Below, piece by piece: positions 51,646-60,929 of a stretch of 64,000 nt of DNA; position 1 is the stretch's first letter; every line of letters begins with the position of its first letter. The notes beneath the pieces were generated by a model. That model had not been told where the DNA came from. It worked only from the letters and a program-made list of their open reading frames with translations, and did no database searches. Position numbers and translations under genes: made by a program. Origin of the DNA: Paradesertivirga mongoliensis (GTDB lineage Bacteria > Bacteroidota > Bacteroidia > Sphingobacteriales > Sphingobacteriaceae); the NCBI RefSeq assembly GCF_024436395.1, contig NZ_JAFMZO010000004.1, positions 434,001-498,000 of the forward strand. The letters run 5' to 3'.

Positions 51646-52287
51646 TCAGGAGGCGGTATAGTATTCTTCTTTTTCGGTGGTATGTAAGCGGATTACACCA
51701 GATAAAACAAGATTTACCAAAATCCGTTGCGCCCGCCTGCGCGATAGGTTCAAAATCTTGCCGTACTCTTTAGAGGTAATGCGCTCATTTTCATCGAGGT
51801 ACTCGAGCAGAGCTTTTTCTTTACTTGAATATTCGATAAATACACCTTCGTCCCTGGAACTTCCCTTTAATACGTCCACCACTATTTTACTGGCAAGCAG
51901 ACTCTTGTCTTTCACCCGGATATACACCCACCATTTTTTATCGTCGCCTAAAGCATAATGCGGTTTAGAATCGCTTTCGCGAATATCAACAAGCAAAACA
52001 ACTTTGTTATCAATGTATATTTCCTCAAAAATTGGTTCAAGTGCTGGTCTGCAAAAAAAGGTAGCTGCTTTGGTCAGCATATATTTCTCTTCCTCTTCAG
52101 ATTTACAGCCTTTAATTTCGCCGTTATCGGCCACGCCAACCAATAAACGTCCGCCCTTATTGTTTGCAAACGAAACCATGGTCTTTGCAATCTTTTCGCA
52201 GGAGGTGATGGTTTTTTTGAAATCTAGAGAAACTCCTTCACCTTCAAAAATGAGCTGTTTTATATGATGTGGTCTGAAAGAATTCAT
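51646..52287 (-). CDS. AlbA_2 (Schlafen-type) DNA-binding ATPase-like protein with wHTH
   Basis: A 213-residue protein. The N-terminal domain 'EGEGVSLDFKKTITSCEKIAKTMVSFANNKGGRLLVGVADNGEIKGCKSEEEEKYM' matches the divergent AAA-4/AlbA_2 (Schlafen) family, with the 'FANNKGGRLLVGVxDxG' signature. The end (about residues 150-213) contains a helix-turn-helix-like stretch 'LEYLDENERITSKEYGKILNLSRRRAQRILVNLV', so it may bind DNA. It is shorter than the usual RecG-associated members. It stands 8 bases downstream of the DUF4442 gene on the same strand. Confidence 0.85.
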   Translation of the reverse strand: MNSFRPHHIKQLIFEGEGVSLDFKKTITSCEKIAKTMVSFANNKGGRLLVGVADNGEIKGCKSEEEEKYMLTKAATFFCRPALEPIFEEIYIDNKVVLLVDIRESDSKPHYALGDDKKWWVYIRVKDKSLLASKIVVDVLKGSSRDEGVFIEYSSKEKALLEYLDENERITSKEYGKILNLSRRRAQRILVNLVLSGVIRLHTTEKEEYYTAS

Positions 52288-52295
52288 TTCTGGAA

Positions 52296-52829
52296 TTAGT
52301 TGTTAGAAGAACTGAGCTTTTTTATATAAATCTCATTATGCACCATCGCATAAAGCACCCCTTCTTTATTAGTTATTTTAACGGGAAATGTTTTTATAAA
52401 TTTTCCATCTTCATCAAGTTTCTGTAAAGCTTCTTTAATATCCTCATCGCCCAGGCTAAGTGAAAAATAAAGGTTGCAATTCGCGGGTCTTATGTAGTCT
52501 ATTGATGCATGTTTAAGCCAAAGTTTGACTTGATACCCCTTCCTTCCTAAAATCTGGTGGAACAAAATAACATAAAAAGGGTCGGAAGCGCTGGAAATAG
52601 TGCCGCCAAAAATAGACCGGTTGTAATTCCTGTTCAAGATGCTGTTGCAAATTTTTACCTGCGCACCTGTAAACTCTTTTTCGAACTTTTGTATCCATAT
52701 TCCCTGAAACAAAAACGGAGGATACATCCGCATGGCCCATTTTAATACCCTTTCAGATACAAGCATTAGCGAATATGCTGATTTTAACCAAAAGAGTTTA
52801 ACATTTCGTAAACAATTTAATTTAAGCAA
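52296..52829 (-). CDS. DUF4442 domain-containing hotdog-fold protein
   Basis: A 177-residue protein of DUF4442, a hotdog fold related to acyl-CoA thioesterases. Segments 'KWAMRMYPPFLFQGIWIQKFEKEFTGAQVKICNSILNRNYNRSIFGGTISSASDPFYVILFHQIL' are family-like, particularly 'NYNRSIFGGTISSASDP', where the family usually has a similar 'N....hvGti.gga...'. The first 20-25 residues are poorly conserved, so a start at the internal Met22 is possible. The activity has not been shown. It shares a strand with the AlbA_2 gene, spaced by 8 bases. Confidence 0.8.
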   Translation of the reverse strand: MLKLNCLRNVKLFWLKSAYSLMLVSERVLKWAMRMYPPFLFQGIWIQKFEKEFTGAQVKICNSILNRNYNRSIFGGTISSASDPFYVILFHQILGRKGYQVKLWLKHASIDYIRPANCNLYFSLSLGDEDIKEALQKLDEDGKFIKTFPVKITNKEGVLYAMVHNEIYIKKLSSSNN

Positions 52830-52876
52830 GGTTAAAAGTTGGTCGATCTTAATATCTACTTATTAAAACTAATGAA

Positions 52877-53125
52877 ATGAAAAAATCAGCTTTTAAATTA
52901 GCGCTAATCGCGGGGTGCTTCGCGTTAACATTTTCCGCATGCAGCTCGAATCAGAACGAATCAGGCAATGCCGATTCTGACTCGACCTTAATGCCTACAG
53001 AGGGTATGAGTACAGATACCATGATGACCGATACCACAGGCATGGGTACGGGAACAGGAACTGATACTATAGGAACAGGTACCGGAACCGGCACTGAAGG
53101 CACTGGCACAACACCAACTCCCTAA
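52877..53125 (+). CDS. Small low-complexity lipoprotein
   Basis: An 82-residue protein with a signal peptide and lipobox (FSAC, lipidated Cys22). The mature part is almost wholly Thr, Gly, Ser, Asp and Met: 'MSTDTMMTDTTGMGTGTGTDTIGTGTGTGTEGTGTTPTP'. It is therefore disordered and anchored to a membrane. The GT-rich part may be encoded by slipped repeats (ACAGGAACNGG). No function can be assigned. It ends at a strong terminator. Confidence 0.7.
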   Translation: MKKSAFKLALIAGCFALTFSACSSNQNESGNADSDSTLMPTEGMSTDTMMTDTTGMGTGTGTDTIGTGTGTGTEGTGTTPTP

Positions 53126-53133
53126 TCTCTTTC

Positions 53134-53178
53134 TGTAATTCTGCCTGCTCCGAAATCAGGCAGAATTACAATTCTTTT
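53134..53178 (+). terminator. Strong terminator after the small lipoprotein
   Basis: A perfect 14-bp stem, TGTAATTCTGCCTG (53134-53147) with CAGGCAGAATTACA (53157-53170), a 9-base loop and a following T-rich run. Confidence 0.9.
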
Positions 53179-53228
53179 TTTCCTTTCTTAAATTTAATTG
53201 TAGTTTCATCGGTTAAACCGATAACCGA

Positions 53229-54500
53229 ATGACTAAAACTGCATCCTCTCAAAAGAATGTTATTTTTCTTGTTGTTGTTGCCGCTCTAGGATATTTTGTG
53301 GATATCTATGATCTGGTACTTTTTTCTATCGTTAGAGTTCAAAGTCTTAAAGATATAGGTATTGCCGAGGAACACATGCGAATACAAGGCCAATATGTAT
53401 TAAATATGCAGATGGCCGGTTTGCTGATCGGAGGCATTCTCTGGGGAATAATGGGCGATAAACTTGGTCGCATAAAGGTTCTTTTTGGATCGATTTTGCT
53501 CTACTCGCTCGCTAATATTGCAAATGGTTTTGTTACCGATGTTGACTCTTATGCTTACATCCGTTTTATCGCAGGTGTGGGACTTGCCGGCGAACTTGGC
53601 GCGGGGATTACACTTGTAAGTGAAACCATGAGCAAGGAAAACCGGGGATACGGCACCATGATAGTCGCCGGAGTAGGATTGTTCGGCGCTGTGCTGGCTA
53701 ACTTCGTTTATGAATGGACCGGTAGTTGGCAAACCTCTTATTTTGTGGGGGGAGGCCTGGGTTTAGTTCTATTGTTTCTCCGCGTTGGAACGTATGAATC
53801 CGGGATGTTCAATGAAGTAGCCAACAAGAACATATCAAAAGGAAATGTGATGCTGATACTCGGCAATCGCAAGAATCTTATTAAATATTTGTATTGCATT
53901 TTAATCGGCGCGCCTTTATGGTTTGTTGTCGGGATATTAGTAACTCTATCGCCGGAATTCGGAAAAGAACTTGGTGCTACACAACCAATAAAGGCCGGAA
54001 CGGGCATTATGTATACCTATATTGGGATTGCTGTGGGTGATATTGTAGCAGGATTATTGGCACAGATCACTAAATCCAGGAAAATCACCATGTTTATTTT
54101 CCATATTCTGTCTGTGATCAGTATTATAGCTTATTTGGGCAGTGAAGGAATAAGTCCTGAAAGATTTACCTGGCTTTGCCTGTTTATGGGCTTTGCAGTG
54201 GGATATTGGGCAACTTTCGTTACCATCGCGTCAGAACAATTTGGAACAAATATCAGGGCAACCGTAACTACCACCGTACCCAACTTTGTACGGGGCGCAC
54301 TTATACCAATCACGATTTTATTTAATTTTTTTGTTGGACAGTACAATCTGCTTACCGCTGCATATTTAATGACAGGCATACTGGCAGCACTCGGTTTGTT
54401 CGCGCTCAGCCAGCTTAAAGAAACCTTCGGTAAGGATCTCGACTATGTAGAGGGAGAGGATGTGCCTGAAGAAGGAACGTTGGTGTCTGAAAAAAATTAA
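53229..54500 (+). CDS. MFS transporter (metabolite:H+ symporter type)
   Basis: A 423-residue major facilitator with twelve predicted helices. The family loop between helices 2 and 3 reads 'WGIMGDKLGRIKVLFGSILLYSLANIANGF', and the 'GVGLAGELGAGITLVSETMSKENRGYG' block after helix 4 is typical of metabolite:H+ symporters (sialic acid, benzoate or sugar phosphate groups). The N-terminus starts 'MTKTASSQKNVIFLVVVAALGYFVDIYDLVLFSI' with the acidic D in helix 1. The substrate is not predictable. A very acidic cytoplasmic tail ends the protein. hemF follows but with an unlinked start. Confidence 0.9.
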   Translation: MTKTASSQKNVIFLVVVAALGYFVDIYDLVLFSIVRVQSLKDIGIAEEHMRIQGQYVLNMQMAGLLIGGILWGIMGDKLGRIKVLFGSILLYSLANIANGFVTDVDSYAYIRFIAGVGLAGELGAGITLVSETMSKENRGYGTMIVAGVGLFGAVLANFVYEWTGSWQTSYFVGGGLGLVLLFLRVGTYESGMFNEVANKNISKGNVMLILGNRKNLIKYLYCILIGAPLWFVVGILVTLSPEFGKELGATQPIKAGTGIMYTYIGIAVGDIVAGLLAQITKSRKITMFIFHILSVISIIAYLGSEGISPERFTWLCLFMGFAVGYWATFVTIASEQFGTNIRATVTTTVPNFVRGALIPITILFNFFVGQYNLLTAAYLMTGILAALGLFALSQLKETFGKDLDYVEGEDVPEEGTLVSEKN

Positions 54501-54567
54501 TTTTCTTTCTGGTGTCAAAATTAAAGTTATATCTGCTGTTTTAAACAAGAAGAAGCATCTTTACAGG

Positions 54568-55464
54568 ATGATAAGGAAGGAAGAAATAGCTGCCCAATAT
54601 CAACTTATCCAGGATGAAATTACTGCCGGACTTGAAGCGCTGGATAGAACCGGAAAATTTCAGGAAGAACTTTGGGAGCGTGACGGCGGCGGCGGAGGGA
54701 GAACCCGAATACTTCAAAATGGCGGTATTATTGAAAAAGGTGGCGTAAACTTTTCGGCGGTGCATGGCCAGCTGCCAGAACCTATAAAAAAAGCCTTTAA
54801 GATTGATAAGGAAGATTTTTTTGCGACGGGCATTTCTATCGTAATCCATCCGAACCACCCTCTGGTTCCAATCATTCACATGAATATCAGATATTTCGAA
54901 ATCGATGAAAATACCCGGTGGTTTGGCGGAGGTATCGATCTTACGCCGCATTATGTAATTGAAGAAGACGCCCGCTTCTTTCATAAGTCTTTAAAAAGTG
55001 TCTGCGACAAGTTCAACGCTGAGTTTTATTCAAAGTTTAAGACTTGGGCAGATGACTATTTCTTTATCAAACACCGTAACGAAACGCGCGGAATTGGCGG
55101 TATATTTTATGATCGGCTAACTCCGGCTACAGCGGGTATCGGCTGGGAGGAAATATTTGAGTTTTCGAAAGCTGTTGGGCGGGCATTTGTACCCGTTTAC
55201 TCGGAACTGGTTAACCGTAGCCGGAAAAAAGAGTTTTCATCTTCTCAGAAGCAATGGCAGTATCAACGCAGGAGCCGATATGTGGAGTTCAATCTGGTTT
55301 ATGATGCAGGAACGAAATTCGGTTTGGAAACCAATGGCAGAATTGAGTCGATTCTGATGAGTTTGCCGCCTCAGGCCAATTGGGTATATGACTTTAAGCC
55401 CGAGCCAGGGACCGAAGAGGAGAGGACTTTGAGGCTGTTAAAGAAAGGTATTGATTGGGTGTAG
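54568..55464 (+). CDS. hemF: Oxygen-dependent coproporphyrinogen III oxidase
   Basis: A 298-residue HemF from the ATG at 54568; reading upstream to 54460 adds 36 residues overlapping the MFS gene, without family match. Diagnostic blocks are 'WERDGGGGGRTRILQNGGIIEKGGVNFSAVHGQLPEP', 'SIVIHPNHPLVPIIHMNIRYFE', 'RWFGGGIDLTPHYV', 'RGIGGIFYDRL' and 'YVEFNLVYDAGTKFGLETNGRIESILMSLPPQANW'. It oxidises coproporphyrinogen III to protoporphyrinogen IX using O2, so this organism makes haem aerobically. The neighbouring ccm genes are 25 kb away. Confidence 0.97.
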   Translation: MIRKEEIAAQYQLIQDEITAGLEALDRTGKFQEELWERDGGGGGRTRILQNGGIIEKGGVNFSAVHGQLPEPIKKAFKIDKEDFFATGISIVIHPNHPLVPIIHMNIRYFEIDENTRWFGGGIDLTPHYVIEEDARFFHKSLKSVCDKFNAEFYSKFKTWADDYFFIKHRNETRGIGGIFYDRLTPATAGIGWEEIFEFSKAVGRAFVPVYSELVNRSRKKEFSSSQKQWQYQRRSRYVEFNLVYDAGTKFGLETNGRIESILMSLPPQANWVYDFKPEPGTEEERTLRLLKKGIDWV

Positions 55465-55468
55465 GTAT

Positions 55469-55516
55469 AACTTTTAGAAAATTTTAGCCCCTCCGTCCGT
55501 TTACTTTCTAAAAGTT
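55469..55516. repeat. Inverted repeat, 12-bp arms
   Basis: AACTTTTAGAAA (55469-55480) and its exact reverse complement TTTCTAAAAGTT (55505-55516), separated by 24 bases. It lies 5 bases after the hemF stop codon. It may terminate hemF but has no T run. Confidence 0.65.
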
Positions 55517-55549
55517 TTAGGCAATATGTTCTAACACCCACCGCACAAC

Positions 55550-55575
55550 TTCCAAAAGTCTCGGAACTTTTGGAA
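55550..55575. repeat. Hairpin, 10-bp arms
   Basis: TTCCAAAAGT (55550-55559), loop CTCGGA, and ACTTTTGGAA (55566-55575), a perfect stem. Its core word is a variant of that in the neighbouring inverted repeat. No T run follows. Confidence 0.65.
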
Positions 55576-55915
55576 AGTTCTAACCATTCCGCCATTACTT
55601 TCAAAAAGTTAAAGAAGCATGGGAGCTTTGAAAAGTACTCCACGCCAAGGGAGCCAAACCTTGCCGCCTAAACCCGATAGTAGAGAAAAGCGAGTCGTGG
55701 AAGAGGTGGAGGCCGAGCTTGTAACGGATAGCGGGGCTGCTCTTGCCATAGAAACGAAAGTTGCTTTCCAAATCCTGCTTTTTGCATTCATTAACTGGTT
55801 TTTTGATGTTTTTAACACTCTAAAACTTTTCCACAGATGCCCCCAAACTGGCTTATTTTCTTATCTTCGCATTGATAATATTAAGACCTAATTTTCACAA
55901 AAGGAAAATCAAACA

Positions 55916-58570
55916 ATGGCCGACGAAACGGAAGATCAAAACTCCCCTAACGACAAAATAATTCTAATAAATATTGAAGAAGAAATGAAAGCCGCGTACA
56001 TCGATTATTCGATGTCGGTGATTGTTTCCCGTGCTTTACCTGATGTAAGGGACGGTTTGAAGCCGGTGCATCGCCGTGTTCTTTATGGTATGCTTGATTT
56101 AGGTGTTACCAGCGGAAAGGCTCATAAAAAGTCGGCGCGTATTGTGGGAGATGTACTCGGAAAATACCATCCGCATGGCGACTCGTCTGTTTACGATACC
56201 ATGGTGCGTATGGCTCAGGATTGGAGTTTACGTTATCCTTTGGTTGACGGGCAGGGTAACTTTGGTTCGATTGATGGCGATAGTCCGGCGGCGATGCGTT
56301 ATACCGAAGCGCGCCTGAAGCGTATTGCCGAAGAGATGCTGGCTGATATCAATAAAGACACAATTGATTACCAGTTAAACTTTGACGACTCGTTGGAAGA
56401 GCCTACGGTACTTCCTTCGAAGATTCCTAATCTGTTGATGAACGGTGCTTCGGGTATTGCTGTGGGGATGGCGACTAACATGGCACCGCATAATATTAAT
56501 GAGGTTATTGATGCTACCATTGCATATATCGACGATAAAGAAATCGAGATATCAGGATTAATGCAGCACATTAAAGCTCCCGATTTTCCAACAGGTGGTA
56601 TTATCTACGGACACTCTGGCGCAAAAGACGCCTATGAGACTGGAAGAGGGCGTATCGTTATTCGTGCAAAAGCAGAAATTGAAACCTTTGGTCACGACCG
56701 CGAGCGTATCATCGTAAATGAAATTCCATACCAGGTGAATAAGGCGATGATGATTGAACGTACCGCCGAATTGGTAAATGAGAAAAAACTTGAAGGTATT
56801 TCTGAGATACGCGACGAGTCAGACCGTGACGGTATGCGTATTGTTTATGAAATTAAACGCGACGCAAATGCTTCGATCGTTCTGAATAACCTTTACAAAT
56901 ACACTGCTTTACAAACCTCGTTTAGCATCAACAGTATCGCGCTGGTTCATGGAAGACCGATGATGCTGAACCTGAAAGATATCATCAGGCATTTTGTGGA
57001 CCATCGTCATGAAGTGGTTGTGCGCAGGACAAAATTTGAATTAGCTGAGGCTGAGAAGCGTGCTCATATTCTGGAAGGCTTACTTATAGCTCTAGATCAT
57101 CTGGATGAGGTTATTAGACTGATACGCAGCTCGGACACTCCTGAAGATGCGCGTACTGGTTTGATCGAAGCATTTGGTTTATCCGACATTCAGGCCCGGG
57201 CAATTCTGGATATGACGCTTCGTCGTTTAACAGGACTTGAACGCGACAAGATCAAGGAAGAGTTTGCTGAATTGATGAAAACCATCGAGTATTTGAAGTC
57301 TGTTTTAGCTGATGAAGGCTTAAGAATGCAGATCATCAAAGATGAGCTTAGCGAAATTAAAGAAAAATACGGCGATGAGCGCAGAACGTCAATTGTTCAC
57401 TCGGCAGAAGACATGCGCATGGAAGATTTCATCGAAGATGAAGGAGTTGTAATCACCATCTCGCATGAAGGCTATATCAAGCGTACACCTTTAACCGAAT
57501 ATCGTACGCAGGGAAGAGGTGGAAAAGGTTCGATGGGTTCTCAATCGCGTGATGCTGATTTTATTGAACATATAATAATCGCCTCAAATCACAACTACAT
57601 GTTGTTCTTTACCGAGGCGGGCCGTTGTTTCTGGTTACGTGTTTATGAAATTCCGGAGGGATCGAGAACAAGTAAAGGAAGGGCGATACAAAACGTGATC
57701 AATATCCCTAAGGAGGAAAAGATAAAGGCTTACATTAAGGTTAAGAATTTAAGAGACCAGGAATACCTTGATAATAACTTTATTATCATGTGTACCAAAA
57801 AAGGAACTATAAAGAAAACTTCACTGGCCGCATATTCCCGCCCCCGTTCTAATGGCATCAATGCTATTAACATTAACGATGGCGATCAATTACTCGAGGC
57901 TAACTTAACCGATGGCAGCAGCGAAATCATTGTAGCTTTACGTTCCGGACGTGCCATTCGCTTCAATGAATCAACTGTTAGACCAATGGGACGTACAGCC
58001 ACCGGAGTTCGCGGAGTAACGCTTGCTCATGATAAAGATGAGGTGATTGGTATGATCAGTGTGAACGATCCGGAATCTACAATTTTAGTGGTTTCTGAAA
58101 AAGGATACGGTAAACGTACCGACCTGGAGGATTATCGCATTACGAACAGGGGAGGTAAGGGTGTTAAAACCATTAATGTAACAGATAAAACCGGTGAGCT
58201 GATCGCGATTAAAGATGTAACTGATAAGGATGATTTAATGATCATCAACAAGTCGGGTATCGTTATCCGGATTGCTGTAAGTGAGCTTCGGGTGATGGGA
58301 CGTGCAACACAAGGGGTGCGTTTAATCAATCTGAAAGGCGACGACGAAATTGCATCTGTAGCTAAGGTTGAGCATGAAGACGAAGTTCTGGAGGATGCGG
58401 AAGCGATATTGGAAGCGGATGGTGTTTTAGAAACTGAAGGATTCGAGTCTTCAGAGCCAGCTGTAACCGATGAAGAAGTTATTGACGAATTGAAGTCGTC
58501 AGACTTGTCTGAAGCATCAGATCCCGAAGATGACGATACTGATGAGGAGGATGATTCGTTAAAGAAGTAA
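55916..58570 (+). CDS. gyrA: DNA gyrase subunit A
   Basis: An 884-residue GyrA. '[18 protein letters not shown]' (Ser90, Asp94 as the quinolone-sensitive pair) and the catalytic Tyr129 in '[14 protein letters not shown]' are present. The GyrA-box is '[10 protein letters not shown]', which sets it apart from ParC, and six blade-like repeats of the C-terminal pinwheel follow. An acidic tail of about 60 residues (Glu/Asp/Ser rich, from '[19 protein letters not shown]') closes the protein. It introduces negative supercoils with GyrB. The two TPR genes follow 9 and 6 bases apart in the same direction. Confidence 0.97.
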   Translation: MADETEDQNSPNDKIILINIEEEMKAAYIDYSMSVIVSRALPDVRDGLKPVHRRVLYGMLDLGVTSGKAHKKSARIVGDVLGKYHPHGDSSVYDTMVRMAQDWSLRYPLVDGQGNFGSIDGDSPAAMRYTEARLKRIAEEMLADINKDTIDYQLNFDDSLEEPTVLPSKIPNLLMNGASGIAVGMATNMAPHNINEVIDATIAYIDDKEIEISGLMQHIKAPDFPTGGIIYGHSGAKDAYETGRGRIVIRAKAEIETFGHDRERIIVNEIPYQVNKAMMIERTAELVNEKKLEGISEIRDESDRDGMRIVYEIKRDANASIVLNNLYKYTALQTSFSINSIALVHGRPMMLNLKDIIRHFVDHRHEVVVRRTKFELAEAEKRAHILEGLLIALDHLDEVIRLIRSSDTPEDARTGLIEAFGLSDIQARAILDMTLRRLTGLERDKIKEEFAELMKTIEYLKSVLADEGLRMQIIKDELSEIKEKYGDERRTSIVHSAEDMRMEDFIEDEGVVITISHEGYIKRTPLTEYRTQGRGGKGSMGSQSRDADFIEHIIIASNHNYMLFFTEAGRCFWLRVYEIPEGSRTSKGRAIQNVINIPKEEKIKAYIKVKNLRDQEYLDNNFIIMCTKKGTIKKTSLAAYSRPRSNGINAININDGDQLLEANLTDGSSEIIVALRSGRAIRFNESTVRPMGRTATGVRGVTLAHDKDEVIGMISVNDPESTILVVSEKGYGKRTDLEDYRITNRGGKGVKTINVTDKTGELIAIKDVTDKDDLMIINKSGIVIRIAVSELRVMGRATQGVRLINLKGDDEIASVAKVEHEDEVLEDAEAILEADGVLETEGFESSEPAVTDEEVIDELKSSDLSEASDPEDDDTDEEDDSLKK

Positions 58571-58579
58571 ACTCTTCTA

Positions 58580-59686
58580 ATGTATAAGTTACTTTTAAGC
58601 ATTATTGGTATGTGTTTGTGCCTTAATTTGAAGGCACAAACGCTTACTAAAGAAGCATCGAATAATTTCGCCCGCTATACCCAAAAACCCGAAATAACGA
58701 CCTTAGAAAAGGCACGTAAGAACATCGACGAATCGTATAAAACCAAACGCGATTCTATGAGCTACCGTGTTAATCTTATCAGAGGGATGATTTATTCTTC
58801 TTTGGCTTATGCCGATTCTACCCGTAAACTCAAATACGTTAAAGATCCGATAAATGAGGCTTTATTTTCTCTGGAAAGATTGAAAAGCCCCAAACTCAAC
58901 GATGTGCATGAGCCGGAGATCAAATTTATTCGCAAACAACTTAGTAATGCCTGGATAATTAAGGCTAAACAAGCTTCAAGAGCTTTGAATTATAGCGATG
59001 CTTTTAATGCGTATATATGGGCAGACTCTTTAAGCACCGACAAATTCCCCTTACGGCATAACCTGGCGGTTTTAAGTGAAAGGCTGGGCTACACCGATAA
59101 AGCCATCCAATATTATTCTTATTTGATTACAGACAATAAGCGTTCTCTTTCTGATTATTATCTTGCTCTTTCAAATCTTTACGAACAAACTCGAAACAGT
59201 TCTAAGGCACTTTCTGTTATCCAGCAGGGAAGAAAAGCCTTTCCGGGGAACAAGGATTTGCTTTTTAAAGAATTGAATACTTATGCTGATAACGGAGCCT
59301 ACGAGACTGTTTCGAAGCTTGTAGACGATGCTTTGGAGTTTTTGCCCGACAATCTGAATCTTTTGTATCTGGCCGGATTTTCATTTGAAATGACCGGTAA
59401 AAAGGACCGGGCGGAAGAGTATTATAAAAAAATTATTTCTTTGGAACAGAATAATTACGAAGGAAATTATGCGTTAGGATTACTTTACCTAAATTCGTTT
59501 TTGAAAGCATCGGATAAGAGCAGGGATCTGCTTGCCGAGTCGCGCAGATATCTGGTGCAGGCCGCAGAGTTGAATCCAAATTCTGTAAATGTTTTGAAAT
59601 CGTTAATGATCCTTTATACACACACAGGAAACACACTCGAATTACAACGTGTTAAAAATAAATTGAGTCAAATTATCTTAAACTAA
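58580..59686 (+). CDS. TPR protein, exported
   Basis: A 368-residue protein with a signal peptide ('YKLLLSIIGMCLCLNLKAQ') and several tetratricopeptide repeats: 'FPLRHNLAVLSERLGYTDKAIQYYSYLITD', 'SDYYLALSNLYEQTRNSSKALSVIQQG' and 'NLLYLAGFSFEMTGKKDRAEEYYKKII'. It probably mediates protein-protein contacts in the periplasm or at the outer membrane. It starts 9 bases after gyrA stops. It and the next gene appear to be paralogues: both begin with an 'LxKxRxxIDxAxxHKRxS'-type opening after the signal peptide. Confidence 0.85.
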   Translation: MYKLLLSIIGMCLCLNLKAQTLTKEASNNFARYTQKPEITTLEKARKNIDESYKTKRDSMSYRVNLIRGMIYSSLAYADSTRKLKYVKDPINEALFSLERLKSPKLNDVHEPEIKFIRKQLSNAWIIKAKQASRALNYSDAFNAYIWADSLSTDKFPLRHNLAVLSERLGYTDKAIQYYSYLITDNKRSLSDYYLALSNLYEQTRNSSKALSVIQQGRKAFPGNKDLLFKELNTYADNGAYETVSKLVDDALEFLPDNLNLLYLAGFSFEMTGKKDRAEEYYKKIISLEQNNYEGNYALGLLYLNSFLKASDKSRDLLAESRRYLVQAAELNPNSVNVLKSLMILYTHTGNTLELQRVKNKLSQIILN

Positions 59687-59692
59687 ACAACA

Positions 59693-60874
59693 ATGAACTT
59701 TAAGTCTTTAATTTTAGGAACAGCGGTAGTTATGCTTTCCATCAATACCTACGCGCAAAGCTCAGAGGTTGAACTTGCGAGAACGGAGTATGGCAAGTTT
59801 ACGAAGTTGAAACAGTCTCCTCCGCTTGCAAAGCCATCTTTAAAAGCAGCGCAGGAAGCAATTGATAAGGCTTCTGTCCACAAGAGAACCAGTTTGGAGC
59901 CTGCGACATGGACTTTCAGATCGTTAATTTATGCAGAAAAGGCATTGTTCGATTCTACAGCCGCAGCTCCGGCTCTTACAGAAGCAGTAGCAGCTCTCGC
60001 AAAAGCAAAAGAGTTAGATATAAAAGGTGAAAATAAAGCCAACATCAACGTAGCAAATCAATTAATATATACTTATTATCTAACTAAGGCGATCAAATCA
60101 TTTAACAAGAAAGAGTACGCGGCTTCGTATCCTGATTTTGTTAAGGGATTAGAATATAGCCCTGGTGATACTATTGCGGCTTACTATGCCGGTGCAAGTG
60201 CGCAAAATGTGAAGGATTATAAATCTGCCATCAAGCATTACAACGAATTATTGAGTACAAATTTTTCGTTCTTGCCGGATGTATATGCCAACCTGGCCGA
60301 GTCGCATGCCGCCAATAAAGATACTGCAGCCGCTATTAAAACCTTATCTGATGGATACGCCAAATATCCAAAAAGTAATCAACTGGTAGCTCGCGAGATA
60401 GAGTTTAGTATCAACTCTGGAAAATATAAAGATGTGATATCTAAAATTGAAGGGCAGATCCAGGCTAACCCTACCAATAAATTCTATCCGTTTTACCTGG
60501 GTATCGCTTACGGATCGTTAAATGATCTTGCTAAGGCTGAAGAAGCTTACAAGAAGGCTATTGCAGTTGATCCTAATTTTATCGAAGCTTACCTTAATGC
60601 AGGAAGCCTTATTATGAACCGTGGAATTGATTTATACAACGCTGCAAACAAGCAGTATTCTGGCAAGTCTTTAACCCCGGCGCAGTTAGCTCAATATAAC
60701 GCAGCAAAGAAAAAAGCGACTGCTGAGTTTGATAAGGCATTACCATATCTTCAAAAAGCAGCAGAGATAGATCCTAAATCAAAGTTAGCGCTGAATAACC
60801 TTATTTCATATTATCATGCAAAATCTGACAAGGCTAAAGTGGCTGAGCTGGAAGCAAGATTAAAAGCGTTATAA
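59693..60874 (+). CDS. TPR protein, exported (paralogue of the previous gene)
   Basis: A 393-residue exported protein: signal peptide (MNFKSLILGTAVVMLSINTYAQ), then 'SSEVELARTEYGKFTKLKQSPPLAKPSLKAAQEAIDKASVHKRTSLEPATWTFRSLIYAEKAL' and TPRs such as 'YAASYPDFVKGLEYSPGDTIAAYYAGASAQNVKDYKSAIKHYNELLS' and 'PFYLGIAYGSLNDLAKAEEAYKKAIAVDPNFIEAYLNAG'. It lies 6 bases after its paralogue and likely shares its promoter with gyrA. The function is unknown. Confidence 0.85.
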   Translation: MNFKSLILGTAVVMLSINTYAQSSEVELARTEYGKFTKLKQSPPLAKPSLKAAQEAIDKASVHKRTSLEPATWTFRSLIYAEKALFDSTAAAPALTEAVAALAKAKELDIKGENKANINVANQLIYTYYLTKAIKSFNKKEYAASYPDFVKGLEYSPGDTIAAYYAGASAQNVKDYKSAIKHYNELLSTNFSFLPDVYANLAESHAANKDTAAAIKTLSDGYAKYPKSNQLVAREIEFSINSGKYKDVISKIEGQIQANPTNKFYPFYLGIAYGSLNDLAKAEEAYKKAIAVDPNFIEAYLNAGSLIMNRGIDLYNAANKQYSGKSLTPAQLAQYNAAKKKATAEFDKALPYLQKAAEIDPKSKLALNNLISYYHAKSDKAKVAELEARLKAL

Positions 60875-60893
60875 GGGATTACTATAATATTGA

Positions 60894-60929
60894 AAGAGGC
60901 TGATTCGTCGTTGAATCAGCCTCTTTTTA
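60894..60929. terminator. Bidirectional terminator
   Basis: AGAGGCTGATTC (60895-60906) and GAATCAGCCTCT (60913-60924), a perfect 12-bp stem with a 6-base loop and a T run on the right. It separates the TPR genes from the convergent ligD stop at 60927. Confidence 0.9.

Larger units (their letters stand above)
55465..55915. other. 451-base intergenic region before gyrA
   Basis: No secure gene. It holds several AACTTTNNAAAAGTT-like inverted elements (55469-55620) and a GC-rich block with GAGCTTGTAACGGATAGCGG around 55714-55743 which reminds me of dispersed Bacteroidota intergenic repeats. A 90-codon frame (55619-55891, plus strand) and a 69-codon frame on the other strand exist but look like chance frames within repeats. 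TATCTTCG at 55862-55869, one base off consensus, may be the gyrA promoter box. Confidence 0.5.

Noticed and set aside
55609..55818. 69-codon minus-strand frame in the same gap
   Set aside because: Ser/Thr-rich composition is typical of an antisense frame in a repeat; no start signal or homologue recognised.
55619..55891. 90-codon plus-strand frame upstream of gyrA
   Set aside because: Overlaps a repeat-like block with a competing frame on the other strand and no known family; codon content looks random.
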